DNA from: Linnemannia elongata
Lineage: Eukaryota > Mortierellomycota > Mortierellomycetes > Mortierellales > Mortierellaceae
Length of the DNA stretch: 64,000 bases
Direction of reading: 5' to 3'
Assembly: GCA_036320915.1 (NCBI GenBank)
Contig: JAXBDG010000010.1
Location: forward strand, 248,001-312,000
Under the pieces are notes generated by a model, which saw nothing but the letters and a program-made list of their open reading frames with translations, searched no databases and was not told where the DNA came from. This document shows, one piece after another, positions 45,328 through 56,135 of the stretch. The position numbers and the translations under genes are program-made. Position 1 is the stretch's first letter, and each line of letters starts with the position of its first letter.

Positions 45328-45335
45328 TATATAAA
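45328..45335 (+). promoter_or_regulatory. TATA box of ABCC gene 3
   Basis: TATATAAA about 420 bases before the ATG at 45752. Confidence 0.45.
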
Positions 45336-45751
45336 GAGGAAATGTCATCTCCAATCGTTCACTTTATCCTTTTCTTCTTCTATTGTTCTTTCCCTCCCCC
45401 TTTTTTTTTCTTTCTTTGTTACTGTACTTGTGCAGTTGAGACAAGTCGAGTTCACTTTCCTCGTGCCCTTTCTCATTCTTCTGTGTTTCTCTGCGCCCCT
45501 TTCCATTACACAGAACCCCGGCGGGATCTCCGTATTTTTTCTCATCGACAAAGGTAACAATTGACTATCTGTTACTTATCTTGCACATCTATTGGACAGC
45601 GATGTATGTGTCTGTTCCTGAAATGATGGGAAAAGCAGCAACGTGGAAAACTACTTATTTATCTTTACTTCCCTCCTTAACCTACAATCGCAGTCAGTCC
45701 CCTGACAATTAGAACGTCTCTGTCTCCATTCTCGACTCTTCTACTACACGG

Positions 45752-48700
45752 ATGAGTGCCTCCTACTGTCGAGACACAGAAGGATGGGTAAGCAACACTC
45801 TCTCTTCTCGTCTCTTCCTTCATCATGTTTTTCAACTGTTTACATACAACAGCTTGTTGGCGTTTTGTCTTCTAACCATGCTTGCATTGGTAATTTTCGA
45901 ATAGGGTCCAACGGTCTCCTCGCGAGCAGATCTCACTCTTTGCTTCGAATCAACGTAAGTGCCCCACTCCATTTTGTAGCTTACACCCAACCTCATCATT
46001 GCTACTATCCCCCTTTATTTCCTTATCCCCGATGCTCTCGTTTGTCTTCAAAGGGGCAAAGAAGGTCAACAGCAGACACAGGCATCCCTTCCAAACAAGG
46101 ATCGCATGGACTCGCTGCTCCTTTAGTCCTAATCAAGGACACAAACAAAAGCAACAAAACAACCACCAAACCGGAAATTTCTTTTGTTTTTTTGTCCCAC
46201 TATCGATTGTTTCATGCCCAACTAGACAAGATGAGAGCACATGCTCACACCATGCCATAGTGCCTGTTCTCACACTTTTGTCTCTCTATCTTCGTCCATT
46301 TTTGTTAGTATTCTCCTCGGGCTTCCGGCAGCAATCGCAATTGTCGCGTTCCTCTACCGAGCACGCACCCTCCTCACCCACCAAACACCCCACGGACTCG
46401 GAAAGACATGGATCCTCTATGGCTCCTCGCAACTCTTTTCTCTCGCAGCATGTATCGCCCTCACCGTCCGAGCCATCGTCCTCTCTCAACAGTCTGAGGA
46501 TTATGCCCCCTCATCGATGCTGGGCACTAGTCTTTTGATCGTAGCCTGGTTATTCGTTCCGGTGCTCAACTTTTTGGAGGTCCAGTATGAGGTCCGGGCG
46601 TCGCACTATATTTTCGCATACAGTGCTCTTTCCATGGTTGCAGGTGTTATTACTACCAGGACTCTGGATTTGCTTGGCCAGAATCAGGAGGATCAGTTCA
46701 AGTGCTTTATTGCTTTCCTCGCTTTCAACATTGCGCATTTCGCTACCGAGGCTTGGCCAAGGGGTAGGACGACGGCCCAGCAAAAGAGTCAGGCGAGTCG
46801 ATTTGAGAAGGCCAACCTTTTCTCCTTGTTGACCTTCCATTTCTTGCAACACGTCGTCTCACTTGGATATAAGCGGCCGCTCAACTTTGAGGATGTCGAT
46901 GGCTTGATGCCCAAGACCATCCGGACCGAGTATACTCACGCGGCTCTGTCAGCACACTGGGAGGCGCATGTCAAGAAACGCCTTGCCAGAGGCCAGAGAC
47001 CTTCATTGATCAAGGTCGTGTTTCTGTCGCATGGTGCACGGTGGGCGAGGGTCATGGTCTTGTCTATTGCGTCTGCTTGTATGACCTATGTCGCTCCACA
47101 GTTACTCAATGCTCTCCTGGGGTTCATCGAGTCATATCAGACAATCACCTTAGCGGACGGGACGCTCTTCCGGGACCCCAAGCCGGTATCGCTGGGGATT
47201 ATTTTGGCGTTTGGGCTGTTCTTTAGTACTTTGACGGTATCATTCATGACGGCCCAGTACTTTGCGGCGACCAGTATCTTAGGCCTGGAGATCCGGACAG
47301 CGCTGATTGCCATGATTTATCGCAAGTCATTGAAGCTCTCAACCTCTGCCAAGCAGGAGTCAACCGCAGGCGAGATCTCCAACCATATGTCTGTCGATGC
47401 CGAACGTTGGCCTCAGGCTACCATGTTCATCCCCATGCTCATCTCTGTCCCCGTAAGTCTCTTTTCTAATATTATGGATGGTCGGTATGTTATGATGCCT
47501 TGTATTGCTTAATTTACTGAACACATTTTCTCCTTTTCGCTCTCATTCGAACTTAGTTCCAAATCGGCATTGCAATCTGGATGTTGTACCAAAAGCTCGG
47601 CTGGTCAGTATTTGTCGGACTGGGCTCGATCGGTGCCATGCTCCCCATCCACATTGTCATGGGCAAGTACTTTGGAACCGCCAAGGCGGCTAAGCTCGCT
47701 GCCATGGACGGGCGTTTGCGTCTCGTGAACGAGGTCCTTGCCGGTATCAAGATTGTCAAACTCTACAACTGTGCGTTTTCTCTTCCTTTGGTTCATTCAT
47801 GATATTTTGGAGCATTATTTGTGCGGACCTAATTAATAACTGTTGTTATTCACGTTCTTTCTGCATGTAGGGGAGGAATCGTTCAAGGAGAAGCTGAGGG
47901 TGGCCCGTGGCAAGGAATTGAAGGTCCTGCGCCAGATCGGATACGTCTTCTCAGTGATGGCCATCTTGTTCAGTTCCACACCCCTCATTGTCGCCCTCGT
48001 CTCGTTCTCCTGCTATGCGACCGTCGGAGGACCTGACTTCACACCTGGCGAGATTACCCCTCAGATCGTCTTTGTCTCAACATCTCTGTTCGCGCTCCTT
48101 TCAGCGCCTATTAGTATGCTGTCCCAGGTCCTGAATATGGCGATCAGTGTCTGGGTCGCTACGACTCGTATCCAGAAGTTCTTGTTGGTCGAGGAGATTG
48201 ATGAATCGACTGTCGAGCGCGAGGATCTGGATGATACTGAACAGGATGAGAAATCGCCGGTGGTGATTGAGATCAAGGACGGCGTGTTTGCATGGTGCAA
48301 GGAGGAGCCTGACGTCGAGACGGACAAGGAGAAAAGGAAACGCGTAAAGGCCGAAGAGAAGAAACAAGCCGAGGCCGAGAAGCAAGCTCTCAAGGCAGGG
48401 AAGCCCGCTCCCCCAAGACCACAGAGCCCTGAAGATATCGATCGCTCGCCTACTTTGACGGATATCAACCTCCAAGTCACCAAAGGCTCGCTTACAGCTA
48501 TTGTCGGACGCGTCGGACAGGGCAAGACGTCTTTGTTATCAGCATTGATTGGTGACATGTACAAGCGCCAAGGATCGGTCCGTATCCGTGGGCAGGTTAC
48601 TTATGCTGCTCAGCAGGCTTGGATCCTGAACGCGACTCTCAAGGACAACATCACGTTCGGACAGGAATTCGACCAGAAAAAGTACGACCATGTAATCTAC

Positions 48701-51433
48701 GTCTCTGGACTCTTGCCCGATATCGCGATGCTACCCGCCGGTGACCAAACCGAAATTGGTGAACGTGGAATCAACCTGTCGGGAGGCCAGAAGCAGCGCG
48801 TCTCTCTTGCCCGTGCCGCTTACCAGGATGCAGACGTCTACCTCTTCGATGACCCCCTCTCCGCCGTTGACGCTCATGTCGACCAACATCTTTGGGAAAA
48901 CCTGATCGGACCTAACGGATTGTTAAAGGACAAAACCCGTGTTCTGGTCACCCATGGAATCCACCACCTCGAGCATGTCGACCAGATTGTGGTCGTCAAG
49001 GACAAGCGGATCAGCGAGAACGGACGGTACGAGGAGCTCATGGAGACCAAGGGTGCCTTCTTCCAATTGATCAACGAGTATTCGATCAACTCTCGTCGTG
49101 AAAAGAAGAATCATAAGGTGGACAATGCTGAGTCATCAGATGCGATTACTGAGGCGGAGAAGAAGGATGGGGCTCTGTCTGTGGATGGCGAGTCAGCGAC
49201 AACTCAGGGTGGACAAGAAAAACAGGAGGAAGAGAATGAAAAGGAGATTATTGCAAAGGCTATCGCGACAAAGGCGGAGGAAAAGTTGGTAGCCAAGGAG
49301 AAGATGATGGAGGGCAATGTTTCCTGGGGCGTCTACAAGTCCTACCTCCGTGCTGCGTAAGTCATACTTGTCGCTATCGTTCAATCTCCCAATCACTATC
49401 TCACTGGTCTCCGCTTAACCTTTCTGTCCTTCATTTAACTTCTCATGCATTTAGATCTTACCGCAATGCGGTATTCGCATTATTCCTACTCGTAGCTGCG
49501 CAAGCCTGCCAAATCGGAACAAACATCTGGCTGAAGCATTGGACAACTATTGGATCTGATGGTCACGAGAACTCTCCCGCAAAATTCCTGGGCGTCTACG
49601 CAGCCCTCGTCTTCACCTACATGATGCTCCACATGGTCGTCACATTCGTCGTCATGGTCATGGCAGGCATCCGCGCATCCAGGCTCTTGCACGAACAACT
49701 CCTCAACAGCATCCTCCATCTCCCTATGGCCTTCTTTGATACCACCCCGCTCGGTCGTATTGTCAACCGCTTTTCGACAGATATTTATTCTACCGATGAC
49801 ACGTTGCCATTTGCGTTCATGGCGGTTCTGATGGGTTTACTCAGTGTTCTCGGCAGTTTGATCGTCATTGGTTCCGGAACCCCAATCTTCCTATCCCTCG
49901 TCCCACCTTTGACAGCAATCTTCTCAATGGTCCAAGTCTACTACATCGCCTCCTCCCGGTCCCTAAAACGTATCGACTCCGTCTCCCGCTCACCAATTTA
50001 CCAGCACTTCAGCGAAACTCTCACCGGTGTGTCTACCATCCGTGCCATGAACGTCGGTCCTCGGTTCATTCTCGACAATGCGGAGAAGACAAATGTCTCG
50101 GCCAACGCCTGGTTCACGTTCATCATGTCTAATCGGTGGCTGCAGATCCGGTTGGAGGCCTTAGGTGCTACTATAGTGTTGGGCGCGGGATTATTTGCGG
50201 TGTTGAGTCGCAACTCGTTGAATACCAGTACTGTTGGTCTTTCGATTACTTACGCGCTGAGCATTACGGAGGAGCTCACTTGGGCCATTCGCAGTTACTC
50301 TGACCTCGCGAGTAAGTTTCCCCCCTCTTTTTTGTTTGAAATTAATTATCAATGGCAGTGAGAGCGCAGCAACTAATTTTTACTCGTTTGATTTTCCATT
50401 CGTGGCAATAGACCAATTGGTATCAGTAGAACGCATTGACGAATATGTCCACAAGAACCCAGAAGCCCCCTCCTCCCTCCCCGCCGACGCAAACCTGCCT
50501 GAGAACTGGCCCCAAACCGGTCATATCGAGTTCAGGAACTATTCTACACGTTACCGTCAAGGACTAGAGCTGGTCGTCAAGGATATCTCGTTCGAGGTCC
50601 AGCCTGCGGAGAAGGTCGGCATTGTCGGCCGAACGGGTGCTGGCAAGTCATCGTTGACGTTGGCGTTGTTTCGCATTGTTGAGGCTGCAAATAGTCATTG
50701 GGCGCAGGCTAGTCATAACGGCGAGGAGGATGCTTCCTCTGCACCAGGAGCCGTTGGAAAGTTAGCTGTGACCACTGACAAGACCAAGACGGCGCAGGAT
50801 CAATTCATCGCGGACGAAAAGAACATAGCCGAACTGGAGCGCATCGACGTCGAACAAGTCGGTGGATCAATCTGGATCGACGGCGTCGACATCTCCACCG
50901 TCGGATTAAGCCGTCTCCGCAAAAACCTCGCCATCATCCCCCAGGACCCAACCCTCTTCGCAGGCACCGTCCGCGAGAATCTTGACCCCTTTGACGAGCT
51001 CGAAGATGCCGATCTTTGGGAAGCCCTCGAACGCGCCCACTTAAAGGATCAGATCTCAGCCCTTCACGGTGGGCTATCCTTCAAGGTCTCCCAAAACGGT
51101 GACAACTTTTCGGTCGGCCAACGATCCCTCATTTGCCTCGCTCGTGCTCTACTCCGCAAGACCAAGGTCCTCATTCTTGACGAAGCCACGGCCGCTGTTG
51201 ATGTCGAGACTGACGAACTGATCCAAAGAACCATTCGCAAAGAGTTCAAGGACCGGACGATTCTGACAATTGCGCATCGTATCAAGACGGTGATGGATTC
51301 CGACAAGATCCTAGTGTTGGAGAAGGGTCGTGTGGAGGAGTTTGAGCCGCCTCAAGTGTTGCTCCAGAGACCCGAGTCACACTTCTATAAGCTTGCTGAG
51401 CAAGCTGGTGAGGTGAAGGATGCCAGTGGTTAG
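45752..51433 (+). CDS. ABCC/MRP-type full-length ABC transporter, array gene 3 (1602 aa)
   Basis: Seven exons: 45752-45787, 45905-45954, 46309-47452, 47557-47770, 47871-49356, 49455-50311, 50412-51433. Exon 1 encodes MSASYCRDTEGW. Domain order is TMD0/L0, TMD1, charged linker (ETDKEKRKRVKAEEKKQAE), NBD1 with GRVGQGKT (about 694), LSGGQKQR (about 785) and [10 protein letters not shown], an acidic/Lys/Gln linker, TMD2, then NBD2 with GRTGAGKSS (about 1334), FSVGQR (about 1494), [11 protein letters not shown] and IAHR. NBD2 has the longest insertion of the three between Walker A and the Q-loop region (about residues 1358-1405, from HNGEEDASSAPG to EQVGG). Introns 1-5 match those of gene 2, the last one nearly matches gene 1. 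The Asp in NBD1 Walker B is the ABCC norm, so ATPase asymmetry is expected. Confidence 0.93.
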
Positions 51434-52110
51434 AAGACAGTTTAATGTTCTTATCATTTTTATACCCTACCACCCTGAACCCCACCTTTATTTTTAGCAC
51501 CTAGTCCACCTCGGCGCTATCTCTTATTCGAAAATACATAATATCGCATTCTTTCTTGTTTTACACTCCATCGTCCTTCATGCTATCCTTTTGTTCTTTT
51601 CAAAAGCGCATAAAAGAACCTGAGTCAGGTGTTTAGTTTTACCTGAACATGACATGCTTGCTCAACCGTAGAAAAAAACGGACAACGCCAAGAAAGGTAA
51701 GAAATTTAAATCGTTTTTTTTCTTGGGCTCACTGAGGGTCTGGTCTATCTGCACATTAATGCACTGACCATAAAATGCACTGCTTCAAATGTGTGGTTGG
51801 ACAGACAAGAAAACCGTGAAGAGAGTAAAGAGACAGTGTCTGGCTGCGCACTCACGAAGTAGCTATTTTTTTTTATTGTCTCTTATTCTTCCAGTGAAAG
51901 AAGGCGCATGTATACCATGCCACCAAGAAGTATAATGCTAGTCAAGGTAATACCTTTTTATTCACAAAAACAAACGGCCGATACCCTGGTTTTTTTTTTG
52001 CTGGTTCAAGGAGGGGAGAGGGGGAAGGAACAGAAGCGAGCGATCAAGAAAGGGTGTGGGAAGAGAAGAGAGAGGAGACGAGGAGAAGGGAGGTAGACAT
52101 CCAAAATCTA
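51434..52110. other. intergenic between convergent ABCC gene 3 and GST
   Basis: Two 3' ends meet here. No open frame or RNA gene supported. Confidence 0.65.
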
Positions 52111-52753
52111 CTACATAAAGGCAGCAGGGTTGGCATAGAAGGCACGGTTACTCTCAAAGTAGCCCTTATAGTCAGCCCCAGATCTCCATTGAACCAATTT
52201 GGGGTGCTTGGAAACTGTATCGCGGAGCTTGACCAAGGGCGCCGACTTGTTGACGATCGCCATTAGAGTCGCAGATTCAGGCTGGGCAGCCAAGTGTTCA
52301 ATGGTGTTTGCGGTGCGAATATCGGCCAACGACAGCTGTTCAATATAAAAAAAAAAGGAGGGGCGGAGAAGGAGTGGGTTAGCGTGAGAACATGTCCAAA
52401 AGCAAAGAATCAAAAATACGATCAAGCAAAGAGAACAGCAATGCGCTCGTCCTTCATCTTTAACCGTACCTTGTCGCCAACATAATGGCCGTTATTGCCG
52501 TTATCGATCAAATGTCTTTCATGGGCCGCAATCCATATAGGGAGAGTGGAAGTGGTGAAGAAACCCAACGCACCTGCCTTGCCTTCAGGGGTGTTCCAAG
52601 TGACGGTGACTGCAAACGCATTCTGGACGGCTGCGCTGGAGGAGTGGAGACTCTTGATGATACTCTCTTCGTACTCGTTCGAGCCCAGAAGACCAAACTT
52701 CTTGGAGAGGTAGTGTTCAATGATCACCGTCTCTGCGAGCGTTGCTGTCTATT

Positions 52754-52792
<39 letters not shown>

Positions 52793-53280
52793 TATAGTTC
52801 ATTTGTTTAACGATTGCATGGTAAGACTAGTTGGTCGAAATAAGCATGGCAAATGGGAAAAAAGGGGCATTGGCCAATTGAATTACCTTGCCGTTCTCGC
52901 CTTTGACATAAAGGAGAGGTACCATTTGGAACGGGGCCTTGTTCTTCTCCGCTTTCCAATCCTACAAACCGAAAAACGTGTGTGAAGATGTTCATTAACA
53001 ACAGCAACGAGCGCAAAAAAAGGGGGGGATGGGTCAAAGGGTCCTACTACAACGCGCGTTTCTTTCGACATCACTTTATTAGCAACGAAAGAAACAGAAG
53101 ACTTACAGCGGGGACGGCATGCGACCAATTAACATCTCCACAGGCCAAGAGATCGCGTCCAGTGGCACCATTGGAGAGCACGGGAAAGTACAACAACTCG
53201 TACGAAGCAGGTTTGGCAAGGGCCTCCGAGAGTTCAACTGAGGCGTCGCGAGAAAAGTGACTAGCATCGATGTGGGCCAT
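52111..53280 (-). CDS. glutathione S-transferase, sigma-like (250 aa)
   Basis: Four exons on the minus strand: 53280-53107, 52961-52887, 52748-52470, 52335-52111 (stop TAG), all phase 0. The N-domain starts SYELLYFPVLSNGATGR (residues about 26-42), matching the beta1-alpha1 region of sigma-class GSTs in which the early Tyr activates glutathione thiol. It continues through DWKAEKNKAPFQMVPLLYV, whose VP fits the cis-proline of the thioredoxin fold. The helical C-domain runs from LAETVIIEHYLSKKFG through LSLADIRTANTIEHL to the end. Length is close to that of typical cytosolic GSTs, with a short N-terminal extension (SHFSRDASVELSEAL). The exon plan matches the partial GST at 29-855, so the two are paralogues. 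It faces ABCC gene 3 tail-to-tail, 677 bases away. Expected role: conjugation of electrophiles or lipid peroxides with glutathione. Confidence 0.9.
52760..52790 (+). repeat. A31 homopolymer in GST intron 2
   Basis: 31 A residues on the plus strand (poly-T in the transcript), just upstream of the acceptor of exon 3, where it probably supplies the polypyrimidine tract. Confidence 0.9.
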
Positions 53281-53403
53281 GGCTGTTGATTTGGGTTTTT
53301 TTATATATGAGAGTGGAGGCGTTTATGAGTTGTGCGTTTGGAAGGAAGAGTTGAAGTGGCGAAGAAGTTGTTTGTTAAAGTGGAGCATAGTTCCTTCTTT
53401 CTC

Positions 53404-53410
53404 TTTTATA
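53404..53410 (-). promoter_or_regulatory. TATA box of the GST gene
   Basis: TATAAAA on the minus strand about 125 bases before the ATG at 53280. Confidence 0.55.
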
Positions 53411-53862
53411 CGAGTAAGGCGGATGCACGGATAGGTGAAGAAAGGGGTATGCATCCCTGGAAATCTCCTTTTGTGGAGCTGTCCCCTTTGAAGTCACTTC
53501 AGTACACGCTCTTCCTCCATGTTACACCCCAATGCGCGCTGTCAAAGGGCTTATATCGAGGATTATGTTGTGATTCTTTTCCTGCTCAGTACCTTCCCTC
53601 TGTCATATGTATCCATCCTCTGCTTCGCAACTTGGATGCCGCAGGATATTAAAGTGAAGAAACAAAGAGAATGATAGGCATATCACGTCCTACGTAGACT
53701 TGAGTTACAGTGCCCCTGACCAGAACCATATTCAATCGCGCAGCGGAGCCAAACTTAGTTTGTGGTACAATCTGACGACAACAAACAACAACAACAACAA
53801 CAACAACAACAGAAACAAAAAGGTAATTGTCATTAAATTTCAGGCACAAACACAAACCCCCC
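53411..53862. other. intergenic between GST promoter and F-box gene 3' end
   Basis: No gene seen. Contains a CAA microsatellite (53786-53811) close to the 3' end of the minus-strand F-box gene. Confidence 0.65.
53786..53811 (+). repeat. (CAA)8 microsatellite
   Basis: About eight and a half CAA units, read as GTT/TTG on the F-box transcript strand, probably in its 3' UTR. Confidence 0.9.
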
Positions 53863-55758
53863 CTATGTAAATTCTTTAGCCTCAAAGTATATCTTATAGA
53901 TCGAACACTGCTCAACATCCTCATCCTCAAGAAACTGACATAAATCGGAATCGCCAAGATACTCCAGCCCAAGAACCATCAACCTCGGACACCTTCTCGC
54001 AAACCACAACACCATCTCACGCCGATCCACCTCATTCCACCACGCTGGCAACCATCGGATCTCCTCCAAGGTCTTCCACATCCCCGCCTCCAGCAAACCC
54101 TCAACTCCGTACGAGAAAGAAGTGATCAGAGACGACTCTGGTAAGGTCAGAGAGCGCAACCTCCACAACCGTCCCAGGTGTTTCCAGACGAGTGCATGTT
54201 GCTCCTGCAGTGGGGCATCAGACATGTCCAGACTGAGTTTGAGGGTCCGTAAGGTATCTTCGCAAGCCCAGGGTCGAATGAACTGTTGTGTCCTTCCAGC
54301 TGGCACTGCTGTTGTTTGTTGCTTGTTGATGTTGTTATTGTTGCTGCTGTCGCTGTCGATAAGGTCCTCGAACGTAATGCTGCCATCGGACAAGGCGAAA
54401 TACTGAAGACTGGAACACAGTTGCAAGAACAGCATCAAGTGCCGCTTGGTGAAAGGTTGTCGCTTCCGGAGCCGTCTCGCCTCAACCAGCGCGTCGTTCA
54501 TTGTGTTCCCGGTGGTGGTGGTCGTATAGTAAGCAGCTGGAGAGTCCTTCTCGTACATTTCCCAAATGTAGTTGCGGCGTTGGGGTTGGTGACAGATCTC
54601 CAAGTGTGTAAGGAGCGATGCTTGAACGCCCAGCGAGATCAAATCCTGGAACGAGAAGGAATGGTCTACCCCCATGACCAACCTCTTCAACTGCGGGAAG
54701 AACGGTACCGCTTCCTTTCCCGCCAACAACTCCTTGTACTCCTGCTCCTGCACCCTTTGCCTCAACTGCTCCACAGTCATCATCGCAGGCGCCACCTCGG
54801 CTGATGCCCCGTCGGGTTGTTGAACAGATGTGTCCACTTGACCTGTCAAAGAAATGATGTGCGAAATCTGGCTGGGCAAGAGGATAGGTAGGTCATACAA
54901 CCACAGCGCGACCGTACCCGATGTTTCGACGGACTCCAGCTTTGGACAGTGCTCTTTCAAGGTCCGACCAAACGCCCATGGCCGACTCTTTTGAAAGCAA
55001 TCATAGGGAGACAACAGCGACTTGACCTGGATCCTCTTCAAGTTCCCCAGCCGCTTGAAGAACATGAACGCATCCGGCCCTTCTCGACACAACAGCCTTG
55101 GATCAAAGGTGAGCGACTCTAGACGATACTGAGACTCATCTTCTGTCACCGTATCCTTCGCTGCTGCCGTCGCATATGCATGCATCCACCCATCAATCGA
55201 CAAGTCCTTGAGGTACGGAAACGTCGCCAGAATCTTCTCCAAATCCACAATATACGTCACTGCCCCCATCCCATACGCAAAGTGCAGCGTCAGCGTGGTC
55301 AAAGTCATCATCGTCAAGGCCGTCGTCGTTATATTACTCATAATAAGCTCCAACAACCATTTTGATCGACCATCGCCCACAAACGAAAACTCCTTTAACC
55401 CCGGCTGCCCAGTCTGCAATCCATGCTTCCCAGGCTGCAGATCCAGACTGCCCTCGTCATGTGTGTTGCTCACTGGACTATTGTCGAAAAGGATGGCTAG
55501 GAGATCCGACTCGAGGACCTCACAACCCCTTGGGAAGCACCACCGGATACTGCGGAGAAGATGTCGACGGGTCTTGATGGCGGTGATGAGCGGCTTGTAG
55601 ATTTCCTCTAGCGCGTCGAGTGTCACGTCGCTGTAGAGTTGGGCCTCGGCTGGACCGTGCCAACGGTGTGAGACGATAAGACAACGATAGAGGTCTTGAA
55701 GGCTGAGGTTGCGAAAGATAAGGGTGAATATCTCTGTGGGGATCGACCTTGGAGGCAT
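53863..55758 (-). CDS. F-box/LRR-like protein (631 aa)
   Basis: Intronless. The ATG at 55758 (MPPRSIPTEIF) immediately precedes the F-box (IFRNLSLQDLYRCLIVSHRW, residues about 7-45), as in the other copies. The longer open frame upstream is leader. The family blocks appear in order: RRHLLRSIRW, PGLKEFSFVGD, YRLESLTFDPRLLCREG, FKRLGNLKRIQVKS, RPWAFGRTLKEHCPKLESVE, LWLYDLPILLP, a Gln/Glu-rich helix, DHSFSFQDLISLGVQ, CSSLQYFALSDG, a short Asn/Gln tract (SSNNNNINKQ), RPWACEDTLRTLKLSLDM, LVWKHLGRLWRLRSL, LPAWWNEVDRREMVLWFA and CSIYKIYFE. The usual PGPNRP is shortened to QPGLKEF. Predicted SCF substrate receptor; target unknown. Confidence 0.88.
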   Translation of the reverse strand: MPPRSIPTEIFTLIFRNLSLQDLYRCLIVSHRWHGPAEAQLYSDVTLDALEEIYKPLITAIKTRRHLLRSIRWCFPRGCEVLESDLLAILFDNSPVSNTHDEGSLDLQPGKHGLQTGQPGLKEFSFVGDGRSKWLLELIMSNITTTALTMMTLTTLTLHFAYGMGAVTYIVDLEKILATFPYLKDLSIDGWMHAYATAAAKDTVTEDESQYRLESLTFDPRLLCREGPDAFMFFKRLGNLKRIQVKSLLSPYDCFQKSRPWAFGRTLKEHCPKLESVETSGTVALWLYDLPILLPSQISHIISLTGQVDTSVQQPDGASAEVAPAMMTVEQLRQRVQEQEYKELLAGKEAVPFFPQLKRLVMGVDHSFSFQDLISLGVQASLLTHLEICHQPQRRNYIWEMYEKDSPAAYYTTTTTGNTMNDALVEARRLRKRQPFTKRHLMLFLQLCSSLQYFALSDGSITFEDLIDSDSSNNNNINKQQTTAVPAGRTQQFIRPWACEDTLRTLKLSLDMSDAPLQEQHALVWKHLGRLWRLRSLTLPESSLITSFSYGVEGLLEAGMWKTLEEIRWLPAWWNEVDRREMVLWFARRCPRLMVLGLEYLGDSDLCQFLEDEDVEQCSIYKIYFEAKEFT

Positions 55759-56135
55759 CCTTGTTATTGTGAAGCTTTGAAAAGGGGCGAGTGTGAAAGG
55801 GTAGATAGGAGTGAAACTGGGAAAGAAAATAGGCAAGAAAACGAAAGCGAGAGATAAATGGGTCCAGGGGATGTGAGAAAACAAAAAATGTCGACAGATG
55901 ACCATCGTTAATTCTCCAGTTCTAACGCATGCGGAGTAGCAACGCCTCACGTGTTGAACTTTTCTTTTTGACCACCTCTTTAGTTCGTGCATGTATTATT
56001 TTAGGGCTGTCTTCGGCAATTCTACAAAAACAAACCTCGGTCCTCGCTTCTTCTCGCAATGCCCCAGTATAATAGCTCAGTTGCGGACAAAAAGATACCT
56101 GTCGCCGCGACTCTATCAAGTGCTCCTTTCTTCTT
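55759..56135. other. intergenic between two minus-strand F-box genes
   Basis: 377 bases holding the promoter of the gene at 55758 and the 3' end of the next. No TATA or other feature clear. Confidence 0.65.

Noticed and set aside
56069..56120. tRNA A-box-like TAGCTCAGTTG (also near 28791)
   Set aside because: No matching B box, acceptor stem or anticodon arm could be folded around either site.
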